A stretch of 64,000 nucleotides of DNA, taken from the NCBI RefSeq assembly GCF_007671675.1, contig NZ_VCGW01000003.1, positions 578,979-642,978 on the forward strand, written 5' to 3'. The position numbers and the translations under genes are program-made. This document shows positions 8,830 through 18,374 of this stretch, piece by piece. Below the pieces are notes generated by a model. It saw only the letters and a program-made list of their open reading frames with translations, did not search any database and was not told the origin of the DNA. Origin of the DNA: Marinobacter maritimus. Its GTDB lineage: Bacteria > Pseudomonadota > Gammaproteobacteria > Pseudomonadales > Oleiphilaceae. Position 1 is the stretch's first letter, and each line of letters begins with the position of its first letter.

Positions 8830-11800
8830 TTACTGCTCTGCGGGGAGATCTTTTACGGGGTTTGTTATGAAGTTGAGATAGGCTCCACCAACTGGGATTT
8901 GTAGCGGTAGATCTATGTTGATCAAGCCGGCATTTGGCACCCCTAAGGTATTTGCTCTGACTTTGATATCGACCAGATTGGTATTGCGTTGTTCTATCTG
9001 CATTCGGCCATCATCAAAGAATGTGATGTCACCCTCCAGGTCAAAAACAAACTCCCGAGCGTATAGATCATGAGTTCCGCTGAGGGGGATTTCCATATCC
9101 GGCGCATCCAGCATCAACTCCGCTCGTGTCTTGAATACGGGCTGTCCATTTGCTCCCTCCACAATGACTCCGGGAATAAGCTGGTTTCGCGGGCAATCAG
9201 GCGCGCTTGCACAACTCGGGTCTTTGGAGTAACGCATACGAATAATTTGCGTATTGGTGATGGACTCTTCCATAAGAGGAATAAAACCCAGAACTTTAAG
9301 TTCGACGAACACGCTTATCGATGTTGTTGCCAGCAGAGTGGGGTACAGATCGACCAGAATGCCTTCTTCTCCGGTGGGCTCATAGACCCCGGGACCTTTG
9401 ACTTCCGTGTTGAGCGCATAGGTCTGATAGATAAACTTGTTTTTAGGGCAGCTTTGATCTGTTTCACAGCCGACGCGGGCGTCCGCCTTTCCGGCAACCA
9501 GTCCAGGAGTGGCTGAGGCCTGATTGTTTTTAACACTGAGCTTCGTGGAGTTGGCGGAAGGAGCCCAACCCTCTGCGTCGCTGCCCTCATGATCAAAGGG
9601 CTCAAGGCAGGTGGCATCGTCGTTTGAGCTACAGTCGGTCCGGAAGTTGGCATTGGTATCACGGATTGGCAGATTTCTTAGCGGTGTAAACACAGAACCC
9701 TGCGCTGCTACGCCTTTGAAATAGATGGCCATTGAGCTGTCGCCACTGCCTCCTCCATTCAGACCCTCGAGCAGGTCGGCTTTAAGAGCGAGTTCATTCG
9801 CGCCGCATATCGACGTAGGGTTTTCCTGATTGCAGTCAGGTGTGGCCCTGTCGACTTTCATGGTGTACCGATAAAACGCATCCTGCTCCCATGGCTGGTC
9901 CGGGAAGAAGCGAATGCGCTGGTTGTTCTTCTCCAGGCGCCCAGATACGGTTTCGATCGGGTTTTTGTTTGCGTCAACCTTCTCGACGACAAAGGTCTCT
10001 TCAGCACGGATTGAACTCAGCTTCATCGGTTGTGAAAACACCACCGTTATGGGGCGGTCTGCTGGCATTTCCGATACGGGAAGCACGTCGCCGGCCTGGC
10101 CTCCGGACGTGGCGTCCCAGCACTGGCCATGAACCCCGGCGGCAAGATCGATGTCGTCAAATGTAGTTTCGCAAGGAAAACCCGGGTAAGTTGTCAGCGC
10201 AAGAGGCGGAGCCTTGGGCGTTGAGTTGTCTCCGGTCGGGTCGAGTTTGAAGTTCAGTGGAGCAACGGCTGCCACATTGCCAGCCAGATCGGTCAGCCCG
10301 TTAATTGTAACTTCATAGTCAACGCCCTGTACCAAACCACCCTTCGGGTTGATGCTGAGTGACGTGCCGTCGAGCCGTGTTTGCAAATCGCTGACGGGTG
10401 CACCGCCTGCCTTCAGGGCAATGCCCGTTTCAATCGATTTCGGGTCCAGGGGTTCATCAAAGAACAGGATGACCGGGTCACCAGGGCGGTGCATGGATTG
10501 TCTTGTCGCCGGAATGGCGTCAGTGGCACCAGGGGTCCAACTCACCAGCTTGGGTGCCGTGCTGTCGAGCTCACGATCCAGCTCTGCATCAAGGGCAGAT
10601 TCCGCATCGGTGGCTGCCTGCAGGTGAAAGGCAATGGTTGAGTCGGTGTATTCCTGGCCAAGCAGGTTGGGTTCCACCATGCCAATGGCATCGATCGTGA
10701 GTACGCCATCTTTTACGATAGCGATACCGCGCAGCTCCACGCCCATAAGATCCTGCGACAGCGCCGCGTTAGGCTGGGCTTCCGCGGTGTTCATGGACAC
10801 ATCCATGAACAAGGTGATCTGCCGGGGGACGTTGATGTCATCGGTATAGGGGTTCGGGCTCAGGTAACCGGATGCATCGGATAGCATGGTTACCTTGATG
10901 TCGCCGGTGGTCTGAAGGATACCGGTTGCAGCATCGAGAACTGGCACCTCTCCGCCTACCAATACGTCCAGACTGGTACTGCGAAGGATGCTGCCTTTGG
11001 CGATACGCAGAGGGAGTGCTTCAGTCGCCTCAAATGACGGTGCGAACGCCAATTCGGCAAACAGATCGCCAGTCTGTTGGGACGGTCCGGCCGTTCCCTG
11101 AAGTACGGAGTTAAGCGTAACGCCGTTGATAATTGCATTGTTCAGAATAGAGCGTGTTACATCTTCCGGAGCCTCACCAGCGGCCAGTCCCGAATCCACG
11201 GCGCTCTGTTTCAAAACGACTGTTGGACCGGTAGCTCTGGGCGTAAAACTGAAATCCTGGGTAAGCCGGTTGTCCTCGGCAGAGTTGGTCAGGCTTGCCA
11301 GGTTGGTGAACTTGAGTGTATAGGTTTCACCGCTGTTAAGTACGTCCTGTTTGCCGCCACACTGCTGGGGATCGGATGTGATACACGGATCAACCGTAAT
11401 GCGGTTGCCTTTGACCAGAACAGTTGCAGGCACTGGCTGATCGTTCTGATCCAGCATTTCAATCGAGCCGCCAAGCTCCTTCCAGTCCGGATGTACCGGC
11501 TGAGTCATGGCAAAACGGAACGTGGAAAAGTTCAGGGCCTGAAAACTCTTGTCGCTTTGGTTATCATCCGCGGGTACCTTCCAGGCAACGCCAAAGCTGT
11601 CTTCGGTGTTTGCCAGCTCTGCCAGTCCGGAAAAACTGCCGCGGGTCTTGAACTGAATGCCGGGATCACCGACGCCGTTGGGCGTGTCGATCATGCGCCC
11701 GCCTTCAGCTTGAAGCGGCTCATTAAAGATGATCGAGTACTCCGATGCGCTGCTCAGGACGCCGGTTGTCGTCAGTTTCAGGCTTCTGCCACCGTCGATC

Positions 11801-12057
11801 ATTTCATTGCTGAACGGTATGGCTGTGCCGTCGGATTCAATGCTGATTTTGTTTGAAAGGTCCGTTGTCTCTTCAGTTATCGCATGGGAAAACCGCAGAA
11901 CAATGTCTGCTTTCGGGCTAACATCTGCTTGCCCGTCTGCCGGGTATGAGTAGATCACCGAACCGGGTGTAGTTTTCTGGTTTACGGTCTGTTCATCCCC
12001 ACCACAGGCTGCAAGCAGCAGGGCGGGAATCAGTGCCAGGGTCTTGTTGTACTTCAT
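8830..12057 (-). CDS. aupB: Large Ig-like lipoprotein, AupB type (alkane utilisation)
   Basis: The 1075-residue product starts with a lipoprotein signal peptide ending in the lipobox LLAACGG. Repeated bacterial Ig-like (SbsA-type) units follow, recognisable by phrases such as YPADGQADVSPKADIVLRF, FDEPLDPKSIETG and VDYEVTINGLTDLAGN. It lies 13 nt behind a FadL-family gene. In Marinobacter hydrocarbonoclasticus a FadL homologue and adjacent lipoprotein, AupA and AupB, are reported to support alkane uptake and biofilm growth on hydrophobic carbon. The match here is by architecture and order, so the name is an inference. GGAGAG precedes the ATG. The C-terminal ~350 residues have no domain I recognise. 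Confidence 0.72.
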   Translation of the reverse strand: MKYNKTLALIPALLLAACGGDEQTVNQKTTPGSVIYSYPADGQADVSPKADIVLRFSHAITEETTDLSNKISIESDGTAIPFSNEMIDGGRSLKLTTTGVLSSASEYSIIFNEPLQAEGGRMIDTPNGVGDPGIQFKTRGSFSGLAELANTEDSFGVAWKVPADDNQSDKSFQALNFSTFRFAMTQPVHPDWKELGGSIEMLDQNDQPVPATVLVKGNRITVDPCITSDPQQCGGKQDVLNSGETYTLKFTNLASLTNSAEDNRLTQDFSFTPRATGPTVVLKQSAVDSGLAAGEAPEDVTRSILNNAIINGVTLNSVLQGTAGPSQQTGDLFAELAFAPSFEATEALPLRIAKGSILRSTSLDVLVGGEVPVLDAATGILQTTGDIKVTMLSDASGYLSPNPYTDDINVPRQITLFMDVSMNTAEAQPNAALSQDLMGVELRGIAIVKDGVLTIDAIGMVEPNLLGQEYTDSTIAFHLQAATDAESALDAELDRELDSTAPKLVSWTPGATDAIPATRQSMHRPGDPVILFFDEPLDPKSIETGIALKAGGAPVSDLQTRLDGTSLSINPKGGLVQGVDYEVTINGLTDLAGNVAAVAPLNFKLDPTGDNSTPKAPPLALTTYPGFPCETTFDDIDLAAGVHGQCWDATSGGQAGDVLPVSEMPADRPITVVFSQPMKLSSIRAEETFVVEKVDANKNPIETVSGRLEKNNQRIRFFPDQPWEQDAFYRYTMKVDRATPDCNQENPTSICGANELALKADLLEGLNGGGSGDSSMAIYFKGVAAQGSVFTPLRNLPIRDTNANFRTDCSSNDDATCLEPFDHEGSDAEGWAPSANSTKLSVKNNQASATPGLVAGKADARVGCETDQSCPKNKFIYQTYALNTEVKGPGVYEPTGEEGILVDLYPTLLATTSISVFVELKVLGFIPLMEESITNTQIIRMRYSKDPSCASAPDCPRNQLIPGVIVEGANGQPVFKTRAELMLDAPDMEIPLSGTHDLYAREFVFDLEGDITFFDDGRMQIEQRNTNLVDIKVRANTLGVPNAGLINIDLPLQIPVGGAYLNFITNPVKDLPAEQ

Positions 12058-12070
12058 GGCAAGCCTCTCC

Positions 12071-13408
12071 TCAGAACTTCAGGGTAACTGAGCCGCTGAT
12101 AACATGGACGTCGCCGTCTGCTGTTACATCGGTTTCAGTGCCGTCAAAATCCACCAGGGTGAAGTCGCGTTCCTGCAACTGCTGGTACTGGTAACCCAGA
12201 TCGAAACGAACGGGGTAAGCGAGCAGGCGAGTGCGGTCGTAAGTGGCGCTCAGGCCCAGGCCGACCACAATCTTGTCGGTATCCAGATAGTTGATTTCAG
12301 GATTGCGGGTAGACTTCAGCGGTGACTCCTCATAGGCAACACCACCGCGAACCGAAAAGTTTTTGTTGAGAGCGAACTCGGCGCCGATGCGCGGTATCAG
12401 GGTATCGTCAAACTGAATGCGGCTGGCGGCCGCCAGTGTTGACTGGTCCTTGATGGTGTCGCCGGCGAACTCTTCCGAGAGCTCAGACCAGTTTTGTTGC
12501 TCAATGCTACCGCCAATACGCCAGCTTTCGCCTTTGTACTGCGCACCAAATCCGAACGTTTCCGGCTGGAAGGAGTCGATGGTGGACACCGCAAGACTGA
12601 GGCCCGGGTCGGGAATGGTCTGGGTCACGATAATATTGGAGTCCACGGTCGTAGACGCGGAGGATTTGGTGCGATAGGTGAAGGCCGTCTCCCAGCCTTG
12701 CAAGAAGCAACTGCTGTCAGGGCAAAAAGTACTGCCCAGATCGATCGTGGTACCAAGAATTGTTTTCAGCGAAGGCTCTGCGTTAACTGCCAAGCGTTCC
12801 CGGCTTGTTTCGCCGCCGAGCGTAGAGACGGCATCGAGGTTAGCGGTGGCCTCCAGGGTAATACGGGCGGATACACCGACCGAAATGCCCCGCCAGATCG
12901 GTGTTGCACCGCCGATGTTCAGGAACAGGGGTTCTTTGCCATATTGCAGAAACTGACCATTGGCTGAAGTTTGGGAATCAAATGCCAGCATTTCCTTGCC
13001 GTATTTTTCCACGCCGGCAATGAATCCCAGATAAATCGGATGGTCAGAGCGGGTAAGAGAGCCAAGGTTGGTTTTCATGCCGATCAACACGTGCTGGCTG
13101 GGGGAGTTGGAAACCACGTCGCCATTGGCATTGGGGTTTGCAGACCGCAGTTCCTGCTCAGCGTGCAAGATGCCTGTTGTCAATTCTCCACGTTCATCCC
13201 GGGTCAGTCCGGCCGGGTTGTAATAGGTGGCGGATACCTGGTCATTAAACATGGAGAGAGACTGTGCGGTAGCGACGTCTATGGGCATTACGCCATAGGT
13301 TGTTCCGATATTACCCATACTGGCTGAGGCCGACATAGACAAGCCTGTGGACACTGTCGCAACTGCAAGGGTCAGCGCCCGAGCGGAAAATCGGGAGGTG
13401 GGAACCAT
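12071..13408 (-). CDS. aupA: FadL/OmpP1-family outer-membrane channel, AupA type
   Basis: The 445-residue protein has a Sec signal peptide (residues ~1-30, cut near ASAS-MG). The FadL signature region ATYYNPAGL follows near residues 60-70, then alternating beta-barrel strands and a C-terminal VISGSVTLKF ending in phenylalanine, as expected for Omp85-assembled barrels. FadL channels carry long-chain fatty acids and other hydrophobic molecules through the outer membrane. Pairing with the downstream Ig-like lipoprotein suggests the alkane-uptake AupA/AupB pair of Marinobacter. GGAG lies 8 nt before the ATG. Confidence 0.82.
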   Translation of the reverse strand: MVPTSRFSARALTLAVATVSTGLSMSASASMGNIGTTYGVMPIDVATAQSLSMFNDQVSATYYNPAGLTRDERGELTTGILHAEQELRSANPNANGDVVSNSPSQHVLIGMKTNLGSLTRSDHPIYLGFIAGVEKYGKEMLAFDSQTSANGQFLQYGKEPLFLNIGGATPIWRGISVGVSARITLEATANLDAVSTLGGETSRERLAVNAEPSLKTILGTTIDLGSTFCPDSSCFLQGWETAFTYRTKSSASTTVDSNIIVTQTIPDPGLSLAVSTIDSFQPETFGFGAQYKGESWRIGGSIEQQNWSELSEEFAGDTIKDQSTLAAASRIQFDDTLIPRIGAEFALNKNFSVRGGVAYEESPLKSTRNPEINYLDTDKIVVGLGLSATYDRTRLLAYPVRFDLGYQYQQLQERDFTLVDFDGTETDVTADGDVHVISGSVTLKF

Positions 13409-13709
13409 TGATACACTCCATTATCTCGTTGTTTTTATACTCTTGCCGTTATTCAGTTCCCCGGGACGGGGTTCCGGACACGACTGGTACATTCGTTCAC
13501 CCGGGAGTGTATGAGGCTTGTCCTTTCAGGACGTTGGCATTTTTGACACGATATTGTGTCGAAATGACCATGTGCCGTGTTGGGTGATAGAAAACTTAGT
13601 TATTACAGCGGGTTACGAGAATGTTAAATCTGTGCTTTGCGTAAGGATACGCAGGCGGGAATTGTAGGCATGGGCCGGCTTTTAGCAGGAAGTGAGAAGT
13701 AAACGGAGA
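13409..13709. other. Intergenic region upstream of the aupA-like gene
   Basis: About 300 bases with no credible ORF. It should contain the aupAB promoter; I could not pick a single convincing -35/-10 pair. No tRNA, repeat or mobile-element trace is visible. Confidence 0.5.
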
Positions 13710-13753
13710 AATAAAAGAAGAAGCGCACCCCGCAGGTTGGTGCGGGGTGCGCT
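13710..13753 (-). terminator. Strong terminator after the YdcH-type gene
   Basis: A perfect 13-bp stem (13722-13734 with 13741-13753, core GCGCACCCCGCA) has a 6-nt loop. On the minus strand it is followed by TCTTCTTTTATTTC. Confidence 0.88.
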
Positions 13754-13767
13754 GAAACTCGCAGAGC

Positions 13768-14025
13768 TCAGCTTGCCATGGAAGCTTCATAATCGCGGAT
13801 CATTCCGTAAAGCTGATCTTTCAGGCTCAGCCGTTTCTTTTTCTGCTCTTCCAGATACTCATCGGAAGTGGTCTCGACACCCTGTTCGATGCGGTACACC
13901 TCGTGATCAGTGTCGTGATAGGTTTCGAAGAGCTTGGCAAAATGCTGATCCGTCATTTTCAGTTCATGGATAGCGTCCTTGGATTCCGGCAGTTCACGCA
14001 GGAGATCGTGTTTTTCGAGTGACAT
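13768..14025 (-). CDS. YdcH family protein (DUF465)
   Basis: The 85-residue, highly charged, all-helical protein has the DUF465/YdcH pattern: a central FETYHDTDHEVYRIEQG and a C-terminal KKRLSLKDQLYGMI. Members are small cytoplasmic proteins of unknown function. GGGAG lies 9 nt before the ATG. A single-gene transcript is likely because a strong terminator follows. Confidence 0.85.
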   Translation of the reverse strand: MSLEKHDLLRELPESKDAIHELKMTDQHFAKLFETYHDTDHEVYRIEQGVETTSDEYLEEQKKKRLSLKDQLYGMIRDYEASMAS

Positions 14026-14238
14026 TCGTTAGTGCTCCCAAGTTTCTATGTGTGTTGTACTATCTCAGTCTAGGATTTTTCACGTTGACCTGCTTGATGC
14101 TCGTCAATGTATCCTGAATTCAAGATAGCGCTTTGAGTGCGTGATGGGATCTTACAGGTCAAGTAGGTGCGTGTAGGCGAGATACCCGTAAGCTTGTGAT
14201 AAAGGGGAGAGAGCTCTCCCCCATGGCTTCCGCTTGAC

Positions 14239-15054
14239 TCAGTTTTCCCTGGTTTCGATCTTGCCTTCCTTGTCCGAAATGACAATTTCCACGCGGCGGT
14301 TCTGTTGGCGGCCTGCGGAGGTGTCATTACTGGACACGGGATATTGCTCTCCGTAGCCTTTGGTTTCTACCCTGCGACGCTCAATTCCCTGGGAAACCAA
14401 TTCATCCCGGACAGCTTGGGCACGACGCTCGGACAGCATCTGATTGTAGGATTCGTCACCTGTGCTGTCAGTGTAGCCTTCCACGCGGACCCTCCGATCC
14501 TCATATTCCCGCATGAACTCTGCGAGGCGACCGATGGTCTGCTCTCCGGATGCCTTCAGGTCGGCTTTGTTCAGGTCAAAGAGTACGTCGCCCAGCGTCA
14601 GCACCATGCCCCGGTCAGTACGTTCGGCCTGCAGTTCCTCCATCCTCTTACGCAGCATTTCGGCTTCTTTGCGTGCCCGCTCGGCTTCTCCGGACTGCTG
14701 GTCAAGCATCAGCTTGCGGCGACGCTCTTCTGCGGAGTCAATCTCGCTCTGCAGCCTTGCCCGCTCGCCCTGCTCATTGGCAATCTGGGCGTGGCGATTC
14801 GCCAAGTAGGCCGCCTGTTCAATACGAACGCTGTCGCCGCCATCCTCCAGCAAAGACTCGGCCCGGTTCAGTTGGTCTCTTGCGCTACGAAGCTGTCGGT
14901 CACCACTGCGGGCGACATCCGGGTCGTCCTTGATTTTGGCGTAAGAGGCGCGGGCTTCATTTACCATCGCATTGTCTGGTGGCGTTGTGGCGCAGCCGGC
15001 GATAAGCACTGACAAGCTCGCGGCAATGCCTAATGTTATGTTGCGTTTGTTCAT
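14239..15054 (-). CDS. OmpA-family lipoprotein with DUF4398 N-terminal region
   Basis: The 271-residue lipoprotein has a signal peptide and lipobox LIAGCATT. A helical DUF4398-like stretch (NEARASYAKIKDD, residues ~30-90) and a coiled-coil segment rich in Glu/Arg (~90-150) follow. The C-terminal OmpA peptidoglycan-binding domain has FDLNKADL, VEGYTDSTGDESYN and RRVEIVISDKEG. It should tether the outer membrane to the cell wall in the manner of Pal-like proteins. A DUF4398 lipoprotein gene lies 26 nt upstream, so the two form an operon seen in many Pseudomonas relatives. Confidence 0.88.
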   Translation of the reverse strand: MNKRNITLGIAASLSVLIAGCATTPPDNAMVNEARASYAKIKDDPDVARSGDRQLRSARDQLNRAESLLEDGGDSVRIEQAAYLANRHAQIANEQGERARLQSEIDSAEERRRKLMLDQQSGEAERARKEAEMLRKRMEELQAERTDRGMVLTLGDVLFDLNKADLKASGEQTIGRLAEFMREYEDRRVRVEGYTDSTGDESYNQMLSERRAQAVRDELVSQGIERRRVETKGYGEQYPVSSNDTSAGRQQNRRVEIVISDKEGKIETREN

Positions 15055-15080
15055 AACAGTCTCCTTTCCAGATATGGCGA

Positions 15081-15455
15081 TTACTGGTCTTGATTCATTT
15101 GCTTGCGCAAGGACTCAATGTTGCTATTGATCTCTTCGACGGCCTGGCGTGCTTTCGCCGTATCAGCGCGTGCGCCGGCGAGTTGTGCATCGACGGTGGC
15201 CTGCTCCAGGAGACGCTCGGCTTCTTTATACTTCTCCTGCTCGATCAGGTCTTTTGCGTCCGCCACCTTGTTCTGTGCATTGTTGAGCAGCACCGGCTCA
15301 TACTCCCGGGCATCTGCAGCAACGGCCTGTTGAAGAGAGGCTTCAGCAGACTGAAGGTCTGAGTCGGGCCGCTCGCCAGGGCTGGCGCAACCGCCTATGG
15401 AAAGAGCGATACCGGTAACGCCGGCTGTGTATAACATCGACTTGTACTTGATCAT
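15081..15455 (-). CDS. Small DUF4398 lipoprotein
   Basis: The 124-residue product has a signal peptide ending in lipobox SIGGCASP. A helical domain of the DUF4398 type follows (SAEASLQQAVAADAREYEP, then NAQNKVADAKDLIEQEKYKEA, then a heptad-like tail). Its function is unknown. AAAGGAG lies 8 nt before ATG 15455; an upstream in-frame codon at 15581 lacks a site and would place the signal peptide internally. It is the first gene of a pair with the OmpA-family lipoprotein, with which it shares the N-terminal domain. Confidence 0.85.
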   Translation of the reverse strand: MIKYKSMLYTAGVTGIALSIGGCASPGERPDSDLQSAEASLQQAVAADAREYEPVLLNNAQNKVADAKDLIEQEKYKEAERLLEQATVDAQLAGARADTAKARQAVEEINSNIESLRKQMNQDQ

Positions 15456-16007
15456 GCACGATCTCCTTTCAGCGATATGTAAGCTTTGCAGGAACGTGTT
15501 GGATGCACGAAACAATCCTGCCGCCAAGTTTGACGGGCTCTTGTGAACGGCGAGATGTATTGTAAAACTGCGAAATGTCATGCTCGCCTTGCTTTAACTC
15601 TAGCAGGCAGCAGGAAATCAACCATGACTGATTCGCAACAAATTCGGGGGAACGGGCTGTTCAAAGCTGCAGCACAGTTACGCGTTCGATACCTAGGTTG
15701 CTGAAATAAAAGGAGTAGAGTGGGCGGTAGTGTAGTGAACAAGCTGTCATAGGGGGCAGGCTGCAGACTAATGAAAGTAGAGCTGTCTGAGGAGTCGTCA
15801 GCGAATGTGTTCGTGAGCGCAAAGTATGTCCGGAGGGTTGAACCAAAGTCTGGCCGAGCCGGTTACGGCGCTACATAATCTGTTAAACGAGGCGGGGGAG
15901 TGGGTGAGCGGAGTTCGAGCAAATCCCAAAATGACCAAATAGCCATAATGACTACTGAAGATGTCGTTGGCGGATGCCACGTGGAAATTCGAAGCGTGGA
16001 GGACCTT
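15456..16007. other. Non-coding stretch bordering the accessory region
   Basis: No believable gene is seen on either strand. The first ~150 bases should hold the promoter of the DUF4398 operon. Beyond about 15650 the composition is less structured and borders the decayed gene remnant at 16008-16671, so part of it may be remnant DNA. Confidence 0.45.
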
Positions 16008-16671
16008 TTATAAGCATGTCCGACCCCATTTCGCATTGGAGCGGTCCTCGTTCTCGCACTCGTTGAAGACCTGCTTGAGAAGAATTTCGTGTGCCGCCTC
16101 AACGTCTATTCCAGACAGATTAGCGCCGTGCATTTCGTCGTTGACGTATAGGTGCTTTTCGGTCGAATCGTCTGGGTACCAATACTGGAAGTTACAATGC
16201 CCAAGTTCCTCGCGCTTGAAGGCCCTAACCGCGGCGTAGAGCTCTTGATCATCCAACATTGCTGCGAGTATCGAAATAAATGGATATAAAATGCTTCCAA
16301 CGGTCGCGTTCTTACGATAGGTGTCATCGGGCTGAGGATGTTCCAGAAGTTCGTGGTACGCCGTGGTATTGCATGGATGCGGCTTATGGAATCTGTGAGC
16401 GAATACAGCGCGGTTGATTATATTCTCCAGCCACCCCCTCAATGCTCTGTTGATCACCATTCACGATGAGCACCAGAACGCCTAACGCGACGTCGATACA
16501 CTGATCGTCTTTGGTCGGAAGAAGTAGGGCTGGATTATTGTTGACGAGTTCCTTAAGCCTGTCGGCGTAGCTGCTAAAGGTCTCTAAGAGGGCTCTCTGA
16601 TGCTCCGAATCCTTGTAGAGATTGAGCGCATACCAACGAACCCATAGCGCATATAGAGCCGTTCTTCCGGA
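16008..16671 (-). pseudogene. Remnant of an unknown gene: N-terminus missing and one frameshift
   Basis: Directly after the chemoreceptor stop codon, an open frame without a start runs from about 16669 to 16450 (SGRTALYALWVRWYALN ... ALGVLVLIVNGDQ). Near 16440-16460 the protein-like reading switches frame and continues to 16008 (LRGWLENIINRAVFAHRFHKP ... GHCNFQYWYPDDSTEKH). Both parts have normal amino-acid composition and together read as about 220 residues of the C-terminal half of a cytoplasmic protein. I do not recognise the family. The missing start and frame change argue for a relic. The 150-residue second part could in principle be translated from the ATG at 16460, but it has no ribosome site. 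Confidence 0.6.
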
Positions 16672-18249
16672 TCACACCTTGAAACGGGCAACCTGGGTAT
16701 TGAGCCCCTCAGCAAGTCGTGCCAGTTCTTCGCTGGCAGAAGATACCTGTTCGGTGGAAACCGCAGACTGATCACCCACATCGCGGATCGAGACGACATT
16801 CTGATTGATCTCTTCGGCCACGGAGCTTTGCTCTTCAGCCGCCGTTGCAATCTGGCTGTTATACTGGCGGATTTCTTCAACCGCTTGCGCCATTTCCTGA
16901 ATAACAGTACCGGCCATTTGTGCCCGCTCAAGTGTCTGTTCCGAGAGTTTATTGCCAGCCTCCATACTGGAAACCGACGTTTCGGCACTGGTAACCAGGT
17001 TGCTGATCAGGGTTTCAATCTCGGCGGCGGAGCTTTGGGTACGTTGAGCCAGGGACCGCACTTCATCGGCCACCACCGAGAAGCCACGCCCGTGCTCGCC
17101 AGCACGGGCGGCCTCTATAGCGGCGTTCAGTGCCAGCAGGTTGGTCTGGTCGGCAACCGACTTGATCACGTCCAGCACAGTCGCAATGTTGTTTGTTTCA
17201 GTTTGCAGACCGTTGAGCTGCGCCATCACGTTGGTGCTTTGTTTATTGAGGTCTGCCACCAGCTCCAGGGTTTCCCGGACGGCCTTTTCGCCACTACCCG
17301 ACTTCTCGCTGGCGTGGTTGGCGGACTCAAAGGCCGCTTCCGCACTTTTTGCAACATCATTGACCGTCGCAACCATCTCATTCATCGCAGTGGCCACTTG
17401 GTCGGTTTGGGCTTGTTGTTCTGCTACTCCCTGGCTGGTCTGATTGGTTACTGTAGAAAGCTCTTCGGAGGATGAAGCTATGCTGGACGCTCCGGTTTCG
17501 ATTTCACGAATCAGTTCTCTGAGGTTGGTTATCATCGTGCCAAAGGCTGCAAGCAACTGTCCGAATTCATCGCCGCGCTCGCTTTGAACATTTACAGTCA
17601 GGTCGCCTGAAGCCACCTTGTTGGCGATGCTGACCGCCTCGTTGATTGGCCGGGTGATTGATCGGGTCAGGGCCCACGCAAGGACGATGGTAATCAGGAG
17701 GGCAATCACTGTCACGATAATGACTTCGGCAACAGCAAGGTCATATATTTCCTGTAATTCTGTCTCCTCGCCCTGTTTCAGACCCTCCATTGAGTCGATA
17801 GTACTGCCTGCAATAGCGTACATCTGCTTTTCTAGAGATCTGGCAATGTCTGCCGGACCGGAGATGCTGGTTTCATACTGTTTGAGCAATTCCTCATAAG
17901 ACCGAACACCGTCCAGGATCTGTTCTGCCTGCTGCCTGTCCTCGCTGCCAGTGTCTTGCAAATCAATCAGGGGTGTCACAGCCGCTTTAGCCTCATCAAG
18001 GTACTTGATGGCGCGCTGGGAGTATTTGGTGTCCTGCGTGATTGTGAAGTTCTTCTCGGCCCTTTCTGCCTCCAGCAACGCAATTTCCGAGGCGTTGGCG
18101 TACTTTAGTATCAAAACGCCGCGACTATAGTCACTAAGCGAAAAAATCCCGACAGCAGACACGATGGCGAGCAGGATGAGGAGAACAGCAAAGCTGCCGC
18201 CCAGTTTTTTACCAACGGCAAAGTTTCCGAAAAAATGTTTCAGTGGCAT
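16672..18249 (-). CDS. Methyl-accepting chemotaxis protein
   Basis: The 525-residue chemoreceptor has a first membrane helix (residues ~14-36) and a four-helix-type periplasmic sensor (~37-185). A second membrane helix (~190-212), a HAMP domain ([18 protein letters not shown]), and a long signalling coiled coil follow. The tip sequence is [21 protein letters not shown] and [17 protein letters not shown], which binds CheA/CheW. There is no CheR-tethering pentapeptide at the end. The ATG at 18249 has GGAG 7 nt upstream. The last codons abut the remnant at 16671, so the original downstream sequence may have been replaced. The ligand is unknown. Confidence 0.93.
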   Translation of the reverse strand: MPLKHFFGNFAVGKKLGGSFAVLLILLAIVSAVGIFSLSDYSRGVLILKYANASEIALLEAERAEKNFTITQDTKYSQRAIKYLDEAKAAVTPLIDLQDTGSEDRQQAEQILDGVRSYEELLKQYETSISGPADIARSLEKQMYAIAGSTIDSMEGLKQGEETELQEIYDLAVAEVIIVTVIALLITIVLAWALTRSITRPINEAVSIANKVASGDLTVNVQSERGDEFGQLLAAFGTMITNLRELIREIETGASSIASSSEELSTVTNQTSQGVAEQQAQTDQVATAMNEMVATVNDVAKSAEAAFESANHASEKSGSGEKAVRETLELVADLNKQSTNVMAQLNGLQTETNNIATVLDVIKSVADQTNLLALNAAIEAARAGEHGRGFSVVADEVRSLAQRTQSSAAEIETLISNLVTSAETSVSSMEAGNKLSEQTLERAQMAGTVIQEMAQAVEEIRQYNSQIATAAEEQSSVAEEINQNVVSIRDVGDQSAVSTEQVSSASEELARLAEGLNTQVARFKV

Positions 18250-18374
18250 TACAATCTCCGATAAAGGACCTTTTAACGGAAATTGCACTAAGCATGCCAA
18301 CTATTTATTATTTATTTTGCAGTGGCTTATAGTCATTCCTCAAAATTTCAAATCGTGCACTCTCAAAATGGGAT

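Noticed and set aside
15837..15888. Possible further attC (GTTGAAC ... GTTAAAC)
   Set aside because: The ends fit loosely, but the interior does not form the expected paired L boxes and no cassette ORF adjoins.
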